This document shows, one piece after another, positions 23,859 to 35,063 of a DNA stretch of 64,000 bases (position 1 is its first letter; every line of letters begins with the position of its first letter). The notes under the pieces were generated by a model. That model saw only the letters and a program-made list of their open reading frames with translations, ran no database searches and was not told the DNA's origin. This DNA is from Anisodus tanguticus (taxonomy: Eukaryota > Streptophyta > Magnoliopsida > Solanales > Solanaceae). The position numbers and the translations under genes were made by a program. The DNA lies in contig CM067546.1 of the NCBI GenBank assembly GCA_034509755.1, forward strand, positions 18,148,615 through 18,212,614, read 5' to 3'.

Positions 23859-24562
23859 GTTTGTTGGATGAACAGAAGGCAAAATGATTTTAATCTAGCT
23901 GGTGGACTTTGTTTAATGATGGATCTTTTTTTTTTTATCTCAATTGAACATTTTCTCCTATTCTAAAATGATGTTACAATTTGTGTTATGTCAGTTTTAG
24001 TCCATTGACTCGTTGAATAATAAAATTACCCGTATGAGTACTGTGAGGGACAAGAATTTAGAAAACATGCTATGCCTGAGGTCATATTTTAGATTGGGAG
24101 GCGTTGCGGCAGAGAAGAAAACGAGGAAAGATTGGAGGATGGGACACATAAAAAGTCAATGATACCATTTGTGAAATCATTGATGTTAATATGTTAGATC
24201 AACTAACCTTTTGCTTCATTTGAAAATCTATTCATCCTCAACCTATTCATCCACTAAAGCATTTACTTTAATAATTGATACGGAAATCAAAGTCGTAGCT
24301 TTTTCTTTATGAGGAAGACCGTGTAATTTCCTCTAGTATGAAATGAAGATGCCAGAAACATAGTACAAAAATGTATTTATGAACTTGCATGTCTAAATTA
24401 TTTATTGAAATTTCCCAGAAAAAAATTGTAAAAAAGTATTTGACCGAGGAAAATATACTTTGATGACAACGACGTACCAGATATTTGGCAAAATAATATT
24501 ACATCCATCTCAGCGTACATGTAAAGTGCATAAGAATAGTGTTAATATGGTGTATTAGTAAT
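23859..24562. other. intergenic DNA without recognised features
   Basis: AT-rich sequence between the hAT MITE and copia-2. No gene or element end recognised. Confidence 0.4.
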
Positions 24563-24567
24563 GCTGG

Positions 24568-24870
24568 TGAAAGAAATAATCTCTTGATTATTTTCATTAA
24601 TGAATTAATATATATACAATTTACAATATCCATAATATGAAAAATCTTATTCCTATTCTACTCCCAAAACCCTATTCTATTGGTACATGAATTCTACAAT
24701 TATGATAAGTGTACAATGCTAATTAAATACAAATAACATAATACCAAAAATAGATATACACGACTGTGTATACCGTGTATATCAGGGTCTCCAACTTGTC
24801 TTGGGTTTCCGTGATATACACGGTATACACAAGGCATTGGATATGCCGTGTATATCATGGTACACTTTCA
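24568..24870 (-). repeat. 3' LTR of copia-2
   Basis: 303 bp, minus strand TGAAAGTGTACC to TTATTTCTTTCA. It contains a perfect 20-bp inverted repeat (TGTGTATACCGTGTATATCA, 24765-24784, with its complement at 24812-24831) and a third GCCGTGTATATCATGG copy at the LTR start. Confidence 0.88.
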
Positions 24871-24897
24871 CACCCCCGCAGTTATAGCGGGCGGGCG

Positions 24898-26460
24898 TCA
24901 TACGCTGAGACTGTCCCGAAAATCTTCAAATAGAACCGAGGGAAGACCCTTAGTAAAGATGTATGTGATGTGGTACCTAGAAGGGACATGGAAGATGCGT
25001 ACTTGTCCACGAGCTACTTTTTTGCCAACAAAGTGGATATCCATCTCGATGTGTTTAGTGCACTGGTGTTGAACCGGATTACCAGAAAGATAGGCTGCAC
25101 TAATATTATCACAATAAATCAAGGTAGCTTTCTGAACGGGACAATGAAGTTCTAAGAGAAGACTACGTAACCAACATGATTCAGATACCACATTGGCTAC
25201 CCCTCGATACTTGGCCTCTGCACTGGAGCGTGATAATGTAGTATGTCGCTTTGCAGACCATGAGACCAAGTTATTACCCAGAAACATACAATAACTAGAC
25301 GTGGAGCGTCTGGTATCTGGACAGCCACCCCAATCAACATTTGTATACGAGACAAATGTAGAGGCCAATGATGGATATAGATGCAAGCCATAGTCAAGTG
25401 TTCCCTGGATGTATCGTATAATGCATTTAAACGCATTCATATGCTCAACCCTAGGATCATGCATAAATAAACACACCTGCTGTACGGCATACGTTATATC
25501 CAGTCTCGTGAAAGTAAGATACTGAAGAGCCCGTGCAAGACTGCGATAGTGGGTGGGATCCTCGTAAGGTGAGCCAGCCGCTGCACCCAGCTTGGGTTTA
25601 GTATCAACTGGAGTGGAAGTAGACTTACATGATGGCATACCAGCTCGCTCAATTATCTCAGCGGCATACTTCCTTTGTGATAAGAATAACCCACCTACAT
25701 GACGAGTGACAGCAATTCCCAAGAAATTACTCAAGGGCCCCAAGTCTTTCATAGCAAACTCAGAACTGAGTAGTGTCATGATAGACTTGCGTAAATCATC
25801 AGAAGAAACAGTCAAGATAATATCATCCACATATAATAGAATATATGCCAGGGAAGTACCACGACGATATATAAACAGAGAATTATCAGACCTACTGTGA
25901 GAAAACCTAATAGTAAATACATAGTCTACAAATCTCTTATACCAAGCCCGTGGCGCCTGCTTAAGCCCATACAAGGACTTCTTTAATAAATAGACATGAT
26001 TAGGATATTTGGGGTCTCGAAAACCCAGCATGTAAACTGTCTCCTTAAGATCACCATGTAAGAAAACATTTTTTACATCCAACTGATGAATAGGCCAAAC
26101 TAAGAACAGTGTGAATGGTAGCAGGTTTGACCACCGGACTAAACGTCTCACCATAATCCACGCCAACCTGTTGAGTTTTACCATCACCTACAAGACGAGT
26201 CTTATGTCTCTCAAAAGAACCGTTAGAATTTTCTTTATGAGTAAAAATCTACATAGACCGAATAATATTAATACCAGAGGGACGAGGTACTAACTCCCAC
26301 GTCTTATTTTTAATAAGAGCATTTATTCGTCAGTCATATCCAATTTCCAATTCGGGTCATGTAATGCAGACACAAGATTACGTGGTAGTGGGGATTCAGA
26401 GACATTAGAATTGAGATTAAAATGTCATTTTTGATTTAAAAATACCCATTTGACTACGAG
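24898..26460 (-). pseudogene. copia-2 reverse transcriptase and RNase H
   Basis: An open 429-codon frame from 26187 to 24898 holds PIHQLDVKNVFLHGDLKET, SLYGLKQAPRAWYKRF and the catalytic LLYVDDIILTVS. RNase H residues include YTNVDWGGCPDTRRSTS (the usual TDADW is TNVDW, losing an acidic residue), SAEAKYRGVA and IYCDNISAAYLS. Sequence upstream of 26187 is frameshifted RT. Clearly related to copia-1 RT across its whole length. Confidence 0.88.
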
Positions 26461-26869
26461 TAACAGGCCCATGACTCGAGGTCGAATTGGGTGGAGTTTA
26501 GGCAGTGGGTGTGCTGGTGACGGACCGGCCAGCAGGCAATAGGCCTACTGGCCTAACAACTGAAATAGGGGCGGAACCAGTGGACTGAACCACTAGAACA
26601 GTACTGAGATCAGTTATGGGTCGTGGTTCTGGTCCACTAGGCAGAGGTGATGGAACAACGGTATTTTGTGGGCCAGCAGGCAGTGGGCTTGCTGGCATAT
26701 TTTGGTCACGGGATAAGTGCGATAAATGGTGATATCTCGTCATCTAAAAAATTATACAAACTAGGCAAAGGACTACTCACTTTAGCAAACGAAAATTGGA
26801 TTTCATAAAAAATAACATAGCGACTAATTATGATTTTATTAGATGATAAACCAAAATATTTATAACCAC

Positions 26870-28044
26870 GATGATTAGATGGATAACTCAAAAACACACA
26901 AGCGATAGACAGGCTTGAAGTTGTTAATTGTAGTTGTCAGAAATAGTGGATAGCATAAACACCCAAAGATCCTAAGATGTGAATACGAAGGAATCTTATT
27001 ATAGAGAATTTCAAGGGGAGATGCATATGCCACCCCTTTGATACGAAGTATGTTAAGGAGGCAAGTAGCCATTTGTGGAGCATGATGTCAAAAGGAAGGG
27101 GGGTACGGAAGCATGGGCCAATAAAGTTCAGACAATATTATTAATGGTACAAATTTTTTGTTCGGCTTTCCCATTTTGGGAGGACGTATGAGGACACGAG
27201 AAATGAAAAACTATACCATTAGTATCACAAAATTCCCGAAACAACCCATTATCATCTTCTTTTTCATTATCACATTGAATATTTTTGATTTCCTATTCGA
27301 ATTGGGTACGGATGAATGCTCTAAATTTTAAGAATGTGGAAAAAACTTGAGATTTTTTCGCTAATGGAAAGGTCCATAAAATATTAGAATAATCATCCAA
27401 AAATAGAACATAATAACGATGGACCAAATAACATAGAACATGAAATATCCATAAATCGCAATGAATAATGTCAAAAGGCATCAATGTACGAGAAGTAGAG
27501 GCTACAAATGGTAATCTAACATGTTTCCCTAACGGACATGAATGAAAAATTGGACTACTACGCGTACCCTTACAAGAAATAAAATTGTTTTTATCTAAGA
27601 AAGAAACAATTGACAACCCAGGGTGACCCAAACGTGCATGCCACAATGAAGGAGCTAGAGCGGCAAATGTCGATGGCATGGCTTGACTCGAGAAACTGGT
27701 GGCGGTCGTGATTGGATAAATATCTCCCCTACTATTGCATCTCATGAGAGGTATCCCCATTTTGAAATCCTTCACAGAAAACCCAAATAGATCAAAATTA
27801 ACAGAAATCCAATTATCAGTGGTGAATTTTCGGACAAACACCAAATTTTTAATTAAGTTAGGGGCATGAAGGGTATTTTCAAGACAAAAAATGGATGTGT
27901 GGGAGACAAAGTAGTATGATCGTAACCACGAATTGGAATTGAGTTGTCATTATCAACAATAATTCTATGATTTTTGCTCAAATTGAAATAAGACGAGAGA
28001 GTACCTTGGTCGGACGTCATGTGAGAAGTGGCGCCAGTGTCCAT
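26870..28044 (-). pseudogene. copia-2 protease and integrase remnant
   Basis: 28044-27853 is the protease with MDTGATSHMTSDQG. 27844-27293 is the integrase front: LWHARLGHPGLS, CPLGKHVRLPF and FDIIHCDLWIF with the first acidic residue. The rest of the core is split over several frames to about 27130. 27072-26706 is the conserved tail before RT (YSHLRIFGCLCYPLF, FLSYPSNHRGYKYF). Confidence 0.82.
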
Positions 28045-28320
28045 CTACCAATTTGGGTCTCGAGGATTTAATCCAAGTGTATGCATGGCAGCCTCAATAT
28101 TGGTAGGTGTCGGGATTGGATTCAGGCCCGTAGCAGTAAAGGCCTGCGGGGGTCGAGGCCCAAGCAGACCGGCCTACTGACCCGAGAAACTGGGCCTGTG
28201 ATTGGGCTGGACTGGAGCCCAATTTCCCTGGAAATAACCGGGAGGGCAGTAGGCGGGACTTGGCCACTGGTCGCTGGTTCTGGCGCACTGCCAAGGGACC
28301 CAGGGCTGAGACCAGGTGGG

Positions 28321-29180
28321 CTATGGCCCAGTACCCTGAGGCCCACTGTCGATGTTGCTATTGTTCCATCCACCAATGTTGTTGCCTCTGCGATTTTTGC
28401 CATTATTTTGACGGTTTTGACCCTTTTTACCGTCACCATTGTTGTTGTTTTGGCCTGAATTGTCAACAAAACCGTGAGAGTTATCGAATAAAGTCATCAT
28501 CGCCACAGAACTTGCGTCGATAGCCGCCTTTTTTGCCAAGTCAGCTTCTTCTAACGTGAGCATCGAACGGGCTTGATAAAAAGGTGGAAGTGGATTACTT
28601 TGACGGAGTAGAGTCTCAACGCCATTATAGGCCTCAGCTAGGCCTACAACCATTTGTAGAACAATATGATTATTGGTAACAGGCGCTCCAACGTTACGGA
28701 GTTGGTCCGCCAATTACTTGAGCCTTTTATAATACGTTGAAACATTCGAGAAATCTTCCATGCGGACTTGTGAAAATTCTTGCTCAAGTGTGACAACTCG
28801 GGAATGTTGGTTATCCTGGAATATATCACGCAATCTATTCCAGGTAGCCATAGCTGTAGTGTCTGGTTCAATGATCGTCTGTAAAAGGTCGGTAGAAATA
28901 GTGGAGTAAATCCACTGAAGGACGGTAGCATCAAGAGTTATCCATAACTTAGGATCCTCCGCGGTGTAGGGACAACGGTTGTGCCAGGTGCCAAAGGAAT
29001 TATGTGATAGAGGACTTGATGTGAGATTGCGTGAATTTTGAATAATTCTGCCCACATCGCATATTGGACGTTTTCCATCTCAAGATTAGTAGGGATGTGG
29101 TTCTTGATGTTGGAAACAGTAAGTGCATGATGAAACATGTTCTTTGTATTCGGTTTCCATGATATATGCGGTATACACAA
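28321..29180 (-). pseudogene. copia-2 gag remnant
   Basis: 29180-28938 holds LEMENVQYAMWAELFKIHAI, 29055-28714 holds AVTWNRLRDIFQDN-type sequence (TWNRLRDIFQDNQHSRVVTL) and 28713-28321 holds MVVGLAEAYNGVETLLRQSN followed by an Asn/Gly-rich tail. Three frames overlap because of small indels. Confidence 0.82.
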
Positions 29181-29446
29181 GGCATTGGATATGCCGTGTA
29201 TACCGTATATATCATGGTATACCTTCAGCTGGTATTAGTAATGCTTGCTTTATTAATGCCGACATTAGTTATGCTGACTTATTTCTTATCCATTGTTTGA
29301 TTTGGTGTATATTTTAGCATGGCATAATTTCTAAATAATTTGTTTGTTTACAAAAATATCCTTATAATCAATCCACCACTTTATCTTTTTCTAAAAACCA
29401 TATGTTTGAGGAATATTTTTATATGAAAAAGGTTAAAGCTCTTAAA

Positions 29447-29603
29447 AAAAAGGCAGCCCGGTGCACTATCTCCCGCTATGCGCGGGGTCCGGGGAAGGGT
29501 CGGACCACAAGGGTCTATGCAGTCTTACCTCACATTTTTGCAAGAGACTGTTTTCACGGCTTGAACTCATGACCTCCTGGTCACATGGCAGTACCTTTAC
29601 CAA
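29447..29603 (-). mobile_element. Au-like SINE, 5' truncated
   Basis: 157 bp flanked by a perfect 14-bp target duplication, TTAAAGCTCTTAAA (29433-29446 and 29604-29617). On the minus strand it runs from TTGGTAAAGGTACTGCC, through a GAGTTCAAGCC box-B-like stretch, to CACCGGGCTGCC and a T-rich tail. The pattern GCAGCCCGGTGCAC with CCCGCTATGCGCGGGGTCCG matches the Au SINE family of flowering plants as I know it. The first 20-odd bases of the family consensus are missing. Confidence 0.88.
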
Positions 29604-29843
29604 TTAAAGCTCTTAAATATTGAAAATATTTAAAAGCAAAATAAAATGGACTCGTGATAGTATTTTCTAGCTTGTCCTTTGTATAGCATGTTTTTATTAA
29701 TTTTAAGAGGCAAAAAATGCCTAAAATGATTTTTTGCAGTATCAGCAAAACTAATCTTAAAATGAATGTAAATTAAAATAGATATTGACATTTTCATATA
29801 ATAATAAAGAAAATTATTTTAATTAAATTATCATAATGGTTGT

Positions 29844-30123
29844 TGTAAAGAATGGATCTTGGGCCTCACTCAACCCCAAAAGCTAGCTTGTAGGGTGAAG
29901 ATTGTCTAAGTCCATATAAGCAGTCCATGTTTCGATTCCATTTCCGATGTGGGACTCTTAACACTCTCCCGCGCGCCCAAACCTCGTTAACTAGAGCGTA
30001 AATAGTATAATTTTGGGGCCCAACATCGGTGAACAAAATTTGAATGGGCCTGGCTCTGATACCATGTAAAGTGTGGATCTTGGGCCTAACTCAACTCCAA
30101 AAGTTAGCTTGTAGGGTGAGGAA
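29844..30123 (-). mobile_element. TRIM (miniature LTR retrotransposon), cut by copia-3
   Basis: On the minus strand: a partial LTR (30123-30065), a primer site TGGTATCAGAGCC (30064-30052), about 75 bp of spacer, a purine tract GGGCGCGCGGGAGAG (29978-29964), and a complete 120-bp LTR (29963-29844) starting TGTTAAGAGTCCCACATCGG and ending CTTTACA. There is no coding capacity. This is the TRIM layout. The 5' LTR is interrupted after 59 bp by the start of copia-3. Confidence 0.85.
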
Positions 30124-30362
30124 TGAATGACTACATATACATGGTTTGACCGTGTATGTACCTTATGTATAATTTATATATTATTTACCATAATTAGTAG
30201 TGTTCTTGTACATGTATAATTATGGTAGTAGTCTTGTATTAGGAAAAACTAGTAGTCTTGTATTAGGAAAATGTAGATTTAATTTCTTTAATTAGATAGT
30301 GTATATCATGTATATATATACCTTTTTATCAATTAAAATAATCAGGGGATTATTCTCTTTCA
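30124..30362 (+). repeat. 5' LTR of copia-3
   Basis: 239 bp, TGAATGACTACAT to TTATTCTCTTTCA. It includes a tandem pair CTAGTAGTCTTGTATTAGGA near 30230-30270, only partly present in the 3' LTR. Confidence 0.9.
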
Positions 30363-30509
30363 TGGTATCAGCAGTCTAGGGCAAAATATTTCCTTCTCCA
30401 AAAACCCTTGCTTCTGCCGCCCAACTTCTTGGCTGGCCGTCGGCCGTACCAACAACTCCCTTCCCTTCCATTTTTTCTGAATCCCTAATTCTCCTCTTGT
30501 TCTTTCATC

Positions 30510-31560
30510 ATGTCTGCCACAAAGAACACGTTTCATTCCACCCTTACAGTCTCCAACATCAAGAACAATATCCCTATCGTTCTTTAGATCGAAAACGTCC
30601 AATACGCGACGTGAGCATAACTATTTAAAGTTCACGCACGATCTTATCGAGTCCTTTATCACATCATGCCTTGGCAACAGGCAAGAAGAAGGTGCCTACC
30701 ACCGATGATGACATAGAGTTGTGGGAAACTCTTAATGCTACGGTACTCCAATGGATTTATTCCACTATTTCAACGGACCTTTTGTAGACTATTATTAAAC
30801 CTGACGCCATGGCAATGGACCCTTGGAATAGGTTGCGTGATATATTCTAGGATAATAAAAATTCTCGTGTCGTGACCCTTGAGAAGGAATTCTCCCACAT
30901 CAACATGGAGGATTTTCTAAATGTCTCAGCCTATTGTAAACGGCTCAAGGAGTTGGCGGATCAACTCAAGAACGTTGGCGCGTCCGTCACGAATGATCGT
31001 CTTGTTCTTCAGATAGTTGCAGGCCTATCCGAAGCTTATAATGGCATTGGAATGATTCTTTGACAAAGTAACACTCTTCCTCCATTTACCAAGCCCGATC
31101 TATGCTAACCCTTGAAGAGGTTGGGTTAGATAAAAAGGCCGCAACTGGAGCAAATTATGCGATGATGGCTGCCTCGACCAAAGATTCATATTCTCCATCA
31201 TATTAGGGTAAATCTACTCAAAACCAAAACAACTGTGGTGGAAAACTGGGTCAAAATCAGAATTCCGGTGGAAAAGGCGGTGGCCGCAGTGGTGGCGGTG
31301 GTGGCAGTGGCAGTGGCAGTGGCAGCAGTGGTGGCCAGGGTGGTAGCCGGTAGGGGAAGCAATAGCCGTGGCCTGGCCAGTAGTCCATCGGTCACCATCG
31401 CCAGTGGGCCTGGCAATGGCCCAACTGGCCCACGGCATACTGCCCATACCCAGCACCAAACTAGGCCAGGCCTAGCAGTCAGATGCAGCAGGACCCAACA
31501 ACCAGTTGGGCAAGCAGAATAACAACCAGTAGCGGCAGCCCACTTCCATACTTGGGCCGA
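30510..31560 (+). pseudogene. copia-3 gag remnant
   Basis: Probable start ATGTCTGCCACAAAG at 30510. Gag core fragments include ENVQYAT, NRLRDIF, LEKEFSHINMEDFLNVSAY (30872-31063) and IVAGLSEAYNGIG. In-frame stops include TAG where copia-1 has Gln or related codons. 31230-31350 is a GGTGGC/GGCAGT repeat that would encode a Gly/Ser-rich tail, followed by a GC-rich stretch to the protease. Confidence 0.8.
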
Positions 31561-31622
31561 GACCTCCTCAAACCTACACGACCCAACAGTCAGCCCAACA
31601 TATTCCCATTGATATCGAGGCA

Positions 31623-32650
31623 ATGATGAATACACTTGAATTAAATCCTCCGAATGAAAACTGGTACATGGACACCGGGGCCACTACTCATATGACGTCC
31701 GCGCTAGGTAATCTCTCATCTTATTTCAATTTGAGAAAAAATCATGGCATTATTGTTGGTAATAGTAATTCAATTCCAATTCGTGGTTATGGTCACACAA
31801 AATTATCTCCCCTAAACCCACCTTTAGCCTTGAAAAATGTCCTTCATGATCCTCATTAATTAAAAATTTGGTGTGTGTTCGAAAATTCACAACTGATAAT
31901 TGGGTTTCTGTTGACTTTGACCCTGTTGGATTTTCTGTGAAGGATTTCACGATGGGGATACCTCTAATGAGATGTAATAGTCGGGGGGAGCTTTATACAA
32001 TCACCACTACCACCACTGATTCCATCACTCAAGCCATATCATCAACGTTTGCCGCTCTAGCACATTCCTTGTGGCATGCACGTTTGTGTCATTCGGGGGC
32101 CTATGTTCTTTCTTCTCTTACAAATAATAATTTTATTGCATGTAATAGTATGCGTAGTACTAACATTTGTCCTTCTTATACGCTTGGGAAATATGTTAGA
32201 TTAGCTTTTGTAGCATCTACTTCTAGTACTTTGATGCCTTTTGATATTCATAGTGATTTGTGGACATCTCCCGTTTTGAGCTCTTTAGGCTACCGTTATT
32301 ATGTGTTATTTTTGAATGATTATTCTAATTTTTTGTGGACCTTTCCTTTATAAAAAAAGTCTCAAGTTTTTTCCACATTCCTAAAGTTTAGAGCATTTAT
32401 CCGTACCCAATTTGAATGGGAAATTAAAAACATTCAATGTGATAATGGAGGTGAATTTGATAATGGGCCATTTCGAGAATTTTGTGACACTAGTGGCATA
32501 TCTTTTCAGTTTTCTTGTCCTCATACGTCCTCACAAAATGGGAAAGTCGAAAGAAAATTTTGTACCATTAATAATATTATCCGAACCTTACTATCCCATG
32601 CTTCACTACCATCTTCTTTTTGGAATCATGCATTACAAATGACTACTTAC
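31623..32650 (+). pseudogene. copia-3 protease and integrase remnant
   Basis: 31623-31859 holds the protease (NWYMDTGATTHMTS). 31868-32353 holds the integrase front, LWHARLCHSGAYV with CPSYTLGKYV (one zinc-ligand Cys replaced by Tyr) and PFDIHSDLW. 32412-32642 and 32639-32917 cover IQCDNGGEFDN-type sequence in another frame, and the tail YSHLRVFGCLCYPLF with FLGYPSNHRGCKCF. Confidence 0.82.
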
Positions 32651-33009
32651 CTCCTTAACATACTCCCTAGCAAAGGATTAGCATATCAATCCCCACTAAA
32701 AATTCTTTATCATAAAGATCTCTCGTATTCTCATCTTAGGGTGTTTGGGTGTTTGTGTTATCCTCTCTTCCCGTCGACTACAATTAATAAACTTCAAGCT
32801 CGTTCTACCACTTGTGTGTTTTTGGGTTATCCATCTAATCATCGTGGTTGCAAATGTTTTGATTTATCCTCTAATAAAATCATAATTAGTCGCCATGTTA
32901 TTTTTTATAAAACTTAATTTTCATATGCTAAATTGTATAATTCTGTATCTAATTCTTATAATTTTTTTGATGATGGGCTCTCACCGTATGTAGTCCATTA
33001 TTTAATTGG

Positions 33010-33240
33010 GCCCTCATCTCGGGATCTGGACCAGCAAACACCGGCTGGCCTAGTACCCACTAGTCCAGTCAGTCTGTCCCGAGTCCAATCCCTTTCAACA
33101 GGCCTACTGCCTGCTGGCCCAAAAGTTTCAATTCCAGGTCCATAATCTATGCCAGCAGGCCCACTGCCTGCTGGCCTAAATACTAAGTCCGTCAGCGCAG
33201 TCCATCGGCCAACAGGCCCACTGCCTACTAGCTAATCTTG
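33010..33240 (+). repeat. GC-rich repeats between integrase and RT in copia-3
   Basis: The word CAGGCCCACTGCCTGCTGGC recurs in variants near 33100-33120, 33150-33175 and 33210-33230. This is the hypervariable linker also present in copia-1 and copia-2. Confidence 0.6.
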
Positions 33241-33359
33241 AGACATCCAAACTCCGACCCAGGTCCGATCCACTTCCATTCCATGTCAAGATCCCATTAC
33301 TCGTAGTCAACATAGTATTTTTAAAACTAAACAACATTTTAACCTTGATTCTAATGTTA

Positions 33360-34790
33360 CTAAATCACCCCTACCACATAACTCAATGTCTGCCCTTAAT
33401 GATGCGAATTGAAAAATAGCCATGAATGATGAATATAATGCGCTTATTGAAAATAAGACGTAGGAGTTGGTGCCCCATCCGCCTGGTGTCAATGTTATTC
33501 GTTATATGTGGATTTTTACTCATAAGGAAAAATCTAACGGTTGTTTTGAGAGGCATAAAGTCCGTCTTGTAGGTGATGACAAAACTCAATAGGTTGATGT
33601 GGATTGTGGAAAGACATTTAGTCCGGTGGTCAAACCGGCAACCATTTGCACTGTTCTCAGTCTAGCTTTATCGAAAGCATGGCCCATTCATCAGCTGGAT
33701 GTAAAAAATTCTTTCTTACACGGTGATCTCAAGGAGACAGTATATATGCATCAGCCCTTGGGTTTCAGGGATCCCGATCATCCTAATCATGTCTGTTTGC
33801 TCAAGAAGTCCTTATATGGGCTTAAACAGGCCCCACAGGCTTGGTATGAGAGGTTTGTGAATTATGTGTCTAATATAGGGTTTTCTCACAGCATGTCTGA
33901 TCATTCTTTGTTCATCTATCATCGTGGTACTTCTCTGGTATAAATTATGTTATATGTGGATGATATTAAATTGATTGTCTCTTCTGATAAACTGCGTAAG
34001 TCTATCATGTCTCTTCTTAGTTCCGAATTTTCTATGAAAGACTTGGGGTCTTTGAGGTAATTTTTGGGTATAGCTATAACTAGTCATGCAGGTGGTCTAT
34101 TTTTTATCATAGATGAAGTATGCGACTAAGATTATTGAGAGAGTTGGCATGTCATCCTGTAAGTCCTCTTCAATATCTTACTTTCACGAAACCCGTTATT
34201 ACTTATGCAGTGCATGTGTGTTTATTTATGCATGATCCGAGGGAAGAGCACATGCATGCTCTTAAACGTATTTTGTGTTACATCTAGGGCACTCTTGATT
34301 ATGGTCTGCATTTATAACCATCCTCTGTAGCTACTCTCGTGTCTTATACAGATGCAGATTGGGGTGGATGTCCAGATACCATACGTTTGACATCTGGTCA
34401 TTGTATGTTTCTTGTGATAACTTGGTCTCTTGATCTGCAAAACGCCAGGCTACTTTATCGCGATCAGTGCGGAGGCCGAGTATCACGGGGTAGCCAAATG
34501 TGGTGTCTGAGTCATGTTGGCTATGTAATCTTCTATTAGAGCTTCACTTTCCTATTCAAAAAAACTACCTTGGTCTACTGCGATAATGTTAGTGCGATCT
34601 ATCTCTTTGGGAATCCGGTCAACATCAGCGCACTAAACATATCGAGATGGATATTCACTTTGTTCGCGAAAAGGTAACTCGTGGACAAGTACATGTCTTG
34701 CATGTCCCTTCACGGTAGCATATTGCTGACATCTTTACTAAGGGTCTTCCCTTAGTTTTGTTTGAAGATTTTAGGGATAGTCTCAGCGTA
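33360..34790 (+). pseudogene. copia-3 reverse transcriptase and RNase H remnant
   Basis: 33599-33943 is an open piece (PIHQLDVKNSFLHGDLKET, LLKKSLYGLKQAPQAWYERF). MLYVDD follows at about 33949. Near 34160 the sequence jumps from the CKS segment directly to LQYLTF, losing about 45 codons found in copia-1. The RNase H part (TDADWGGCPD at 34339) is frameshifted. The end, FVREKVTRGQ and ADIFTKGLP-like sequence, is recognisable near 34660-34760. Confidence 0.85.
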
Positions 34791-34820
34791 CGACAACCGC
34801 CAGCTATGACTGCGGGGGTG

Positions 34821-35063
34821 TGAAAGACTACATATACACGGTTTGACCGTGTATATACCTTATGTATAATTTGTATATTATTTATAATAATTTGTAGAGT
34901 TCTTGTACATGTATAATTATGGTAGTAGTCTTGTATTAGGAAAAGCTAGTAATTTTATATTATGAAAATGTAGATTTAATTTTCTTAATTAGATAGTGTA
35001 TATCATGTATATATATATATATTTTTTCATCAATGAAAATAATCAGAGAATTATTCTCTTTCA
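34821..35063 (+). repeat. 3' LTR of copia-3
   Basis: 243 bp, TGAAAGACTACAT to TTATTCTCTTTCA. Near its start is a perfect 11-bp palindrome with 3-bp loop, ATATACACGGT-TTG-ACCGTGTATAT; the 5' LTR copy of this is imperfect. Confidence 0.9.

Larger units (their letters stand above)
24568..29227 (-). mobile_element. copia-2, Ty1/copia element with a collapsed 5' LTR
   Basis: Minus-strand element bounded by a perfect 5-bp target duplication, GCTGG, at 24563-24567 and 29228-29232. Complete 3' LTR is 24568-24870, next to the purine tract TGCGGGGGTG. At the other end only about 70 bp of the 5' LTR survive (about 29152-29227), fused to gag with no primer site. So the element inserted whole and later lost most of the 5' LTR and its leader. 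Gag, protease/integrase and RT/RNase H follow in copia order. Confidence 0.9.
30124..35063 (+). mobile_element. copia-3, Ty1/copia element with two LTRs
   Basis: Complete but dead element. LTRs are 30124-30362 and 34821-35063. The primer site TGGTATCAGC follows at 30363 and the purine tract TGCGGGGGTG is at 34811-34820. The flanking bases do not show a target duplication, so one flank may have been altered. It inserted into the TRIM LTR. Gag, protease/integrase and RT carry many stops, and a deletion near 34160 removes part of the RT-RNase H connection. Confidence 0.9.

Noticed and set aside
29844..30123. Cassandra-type element carrying 5S rRNA promoter
   Set aside because: No 5S internal control sequence was seen in the 120-bp LTR, so a generic TRIM is the better call.
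31198..31635. 145-codon minus-strand frame opposite copia-3 gag
   Set aside because: Antisense reading of GGTGGC repeats; long only because the strand has few stops.
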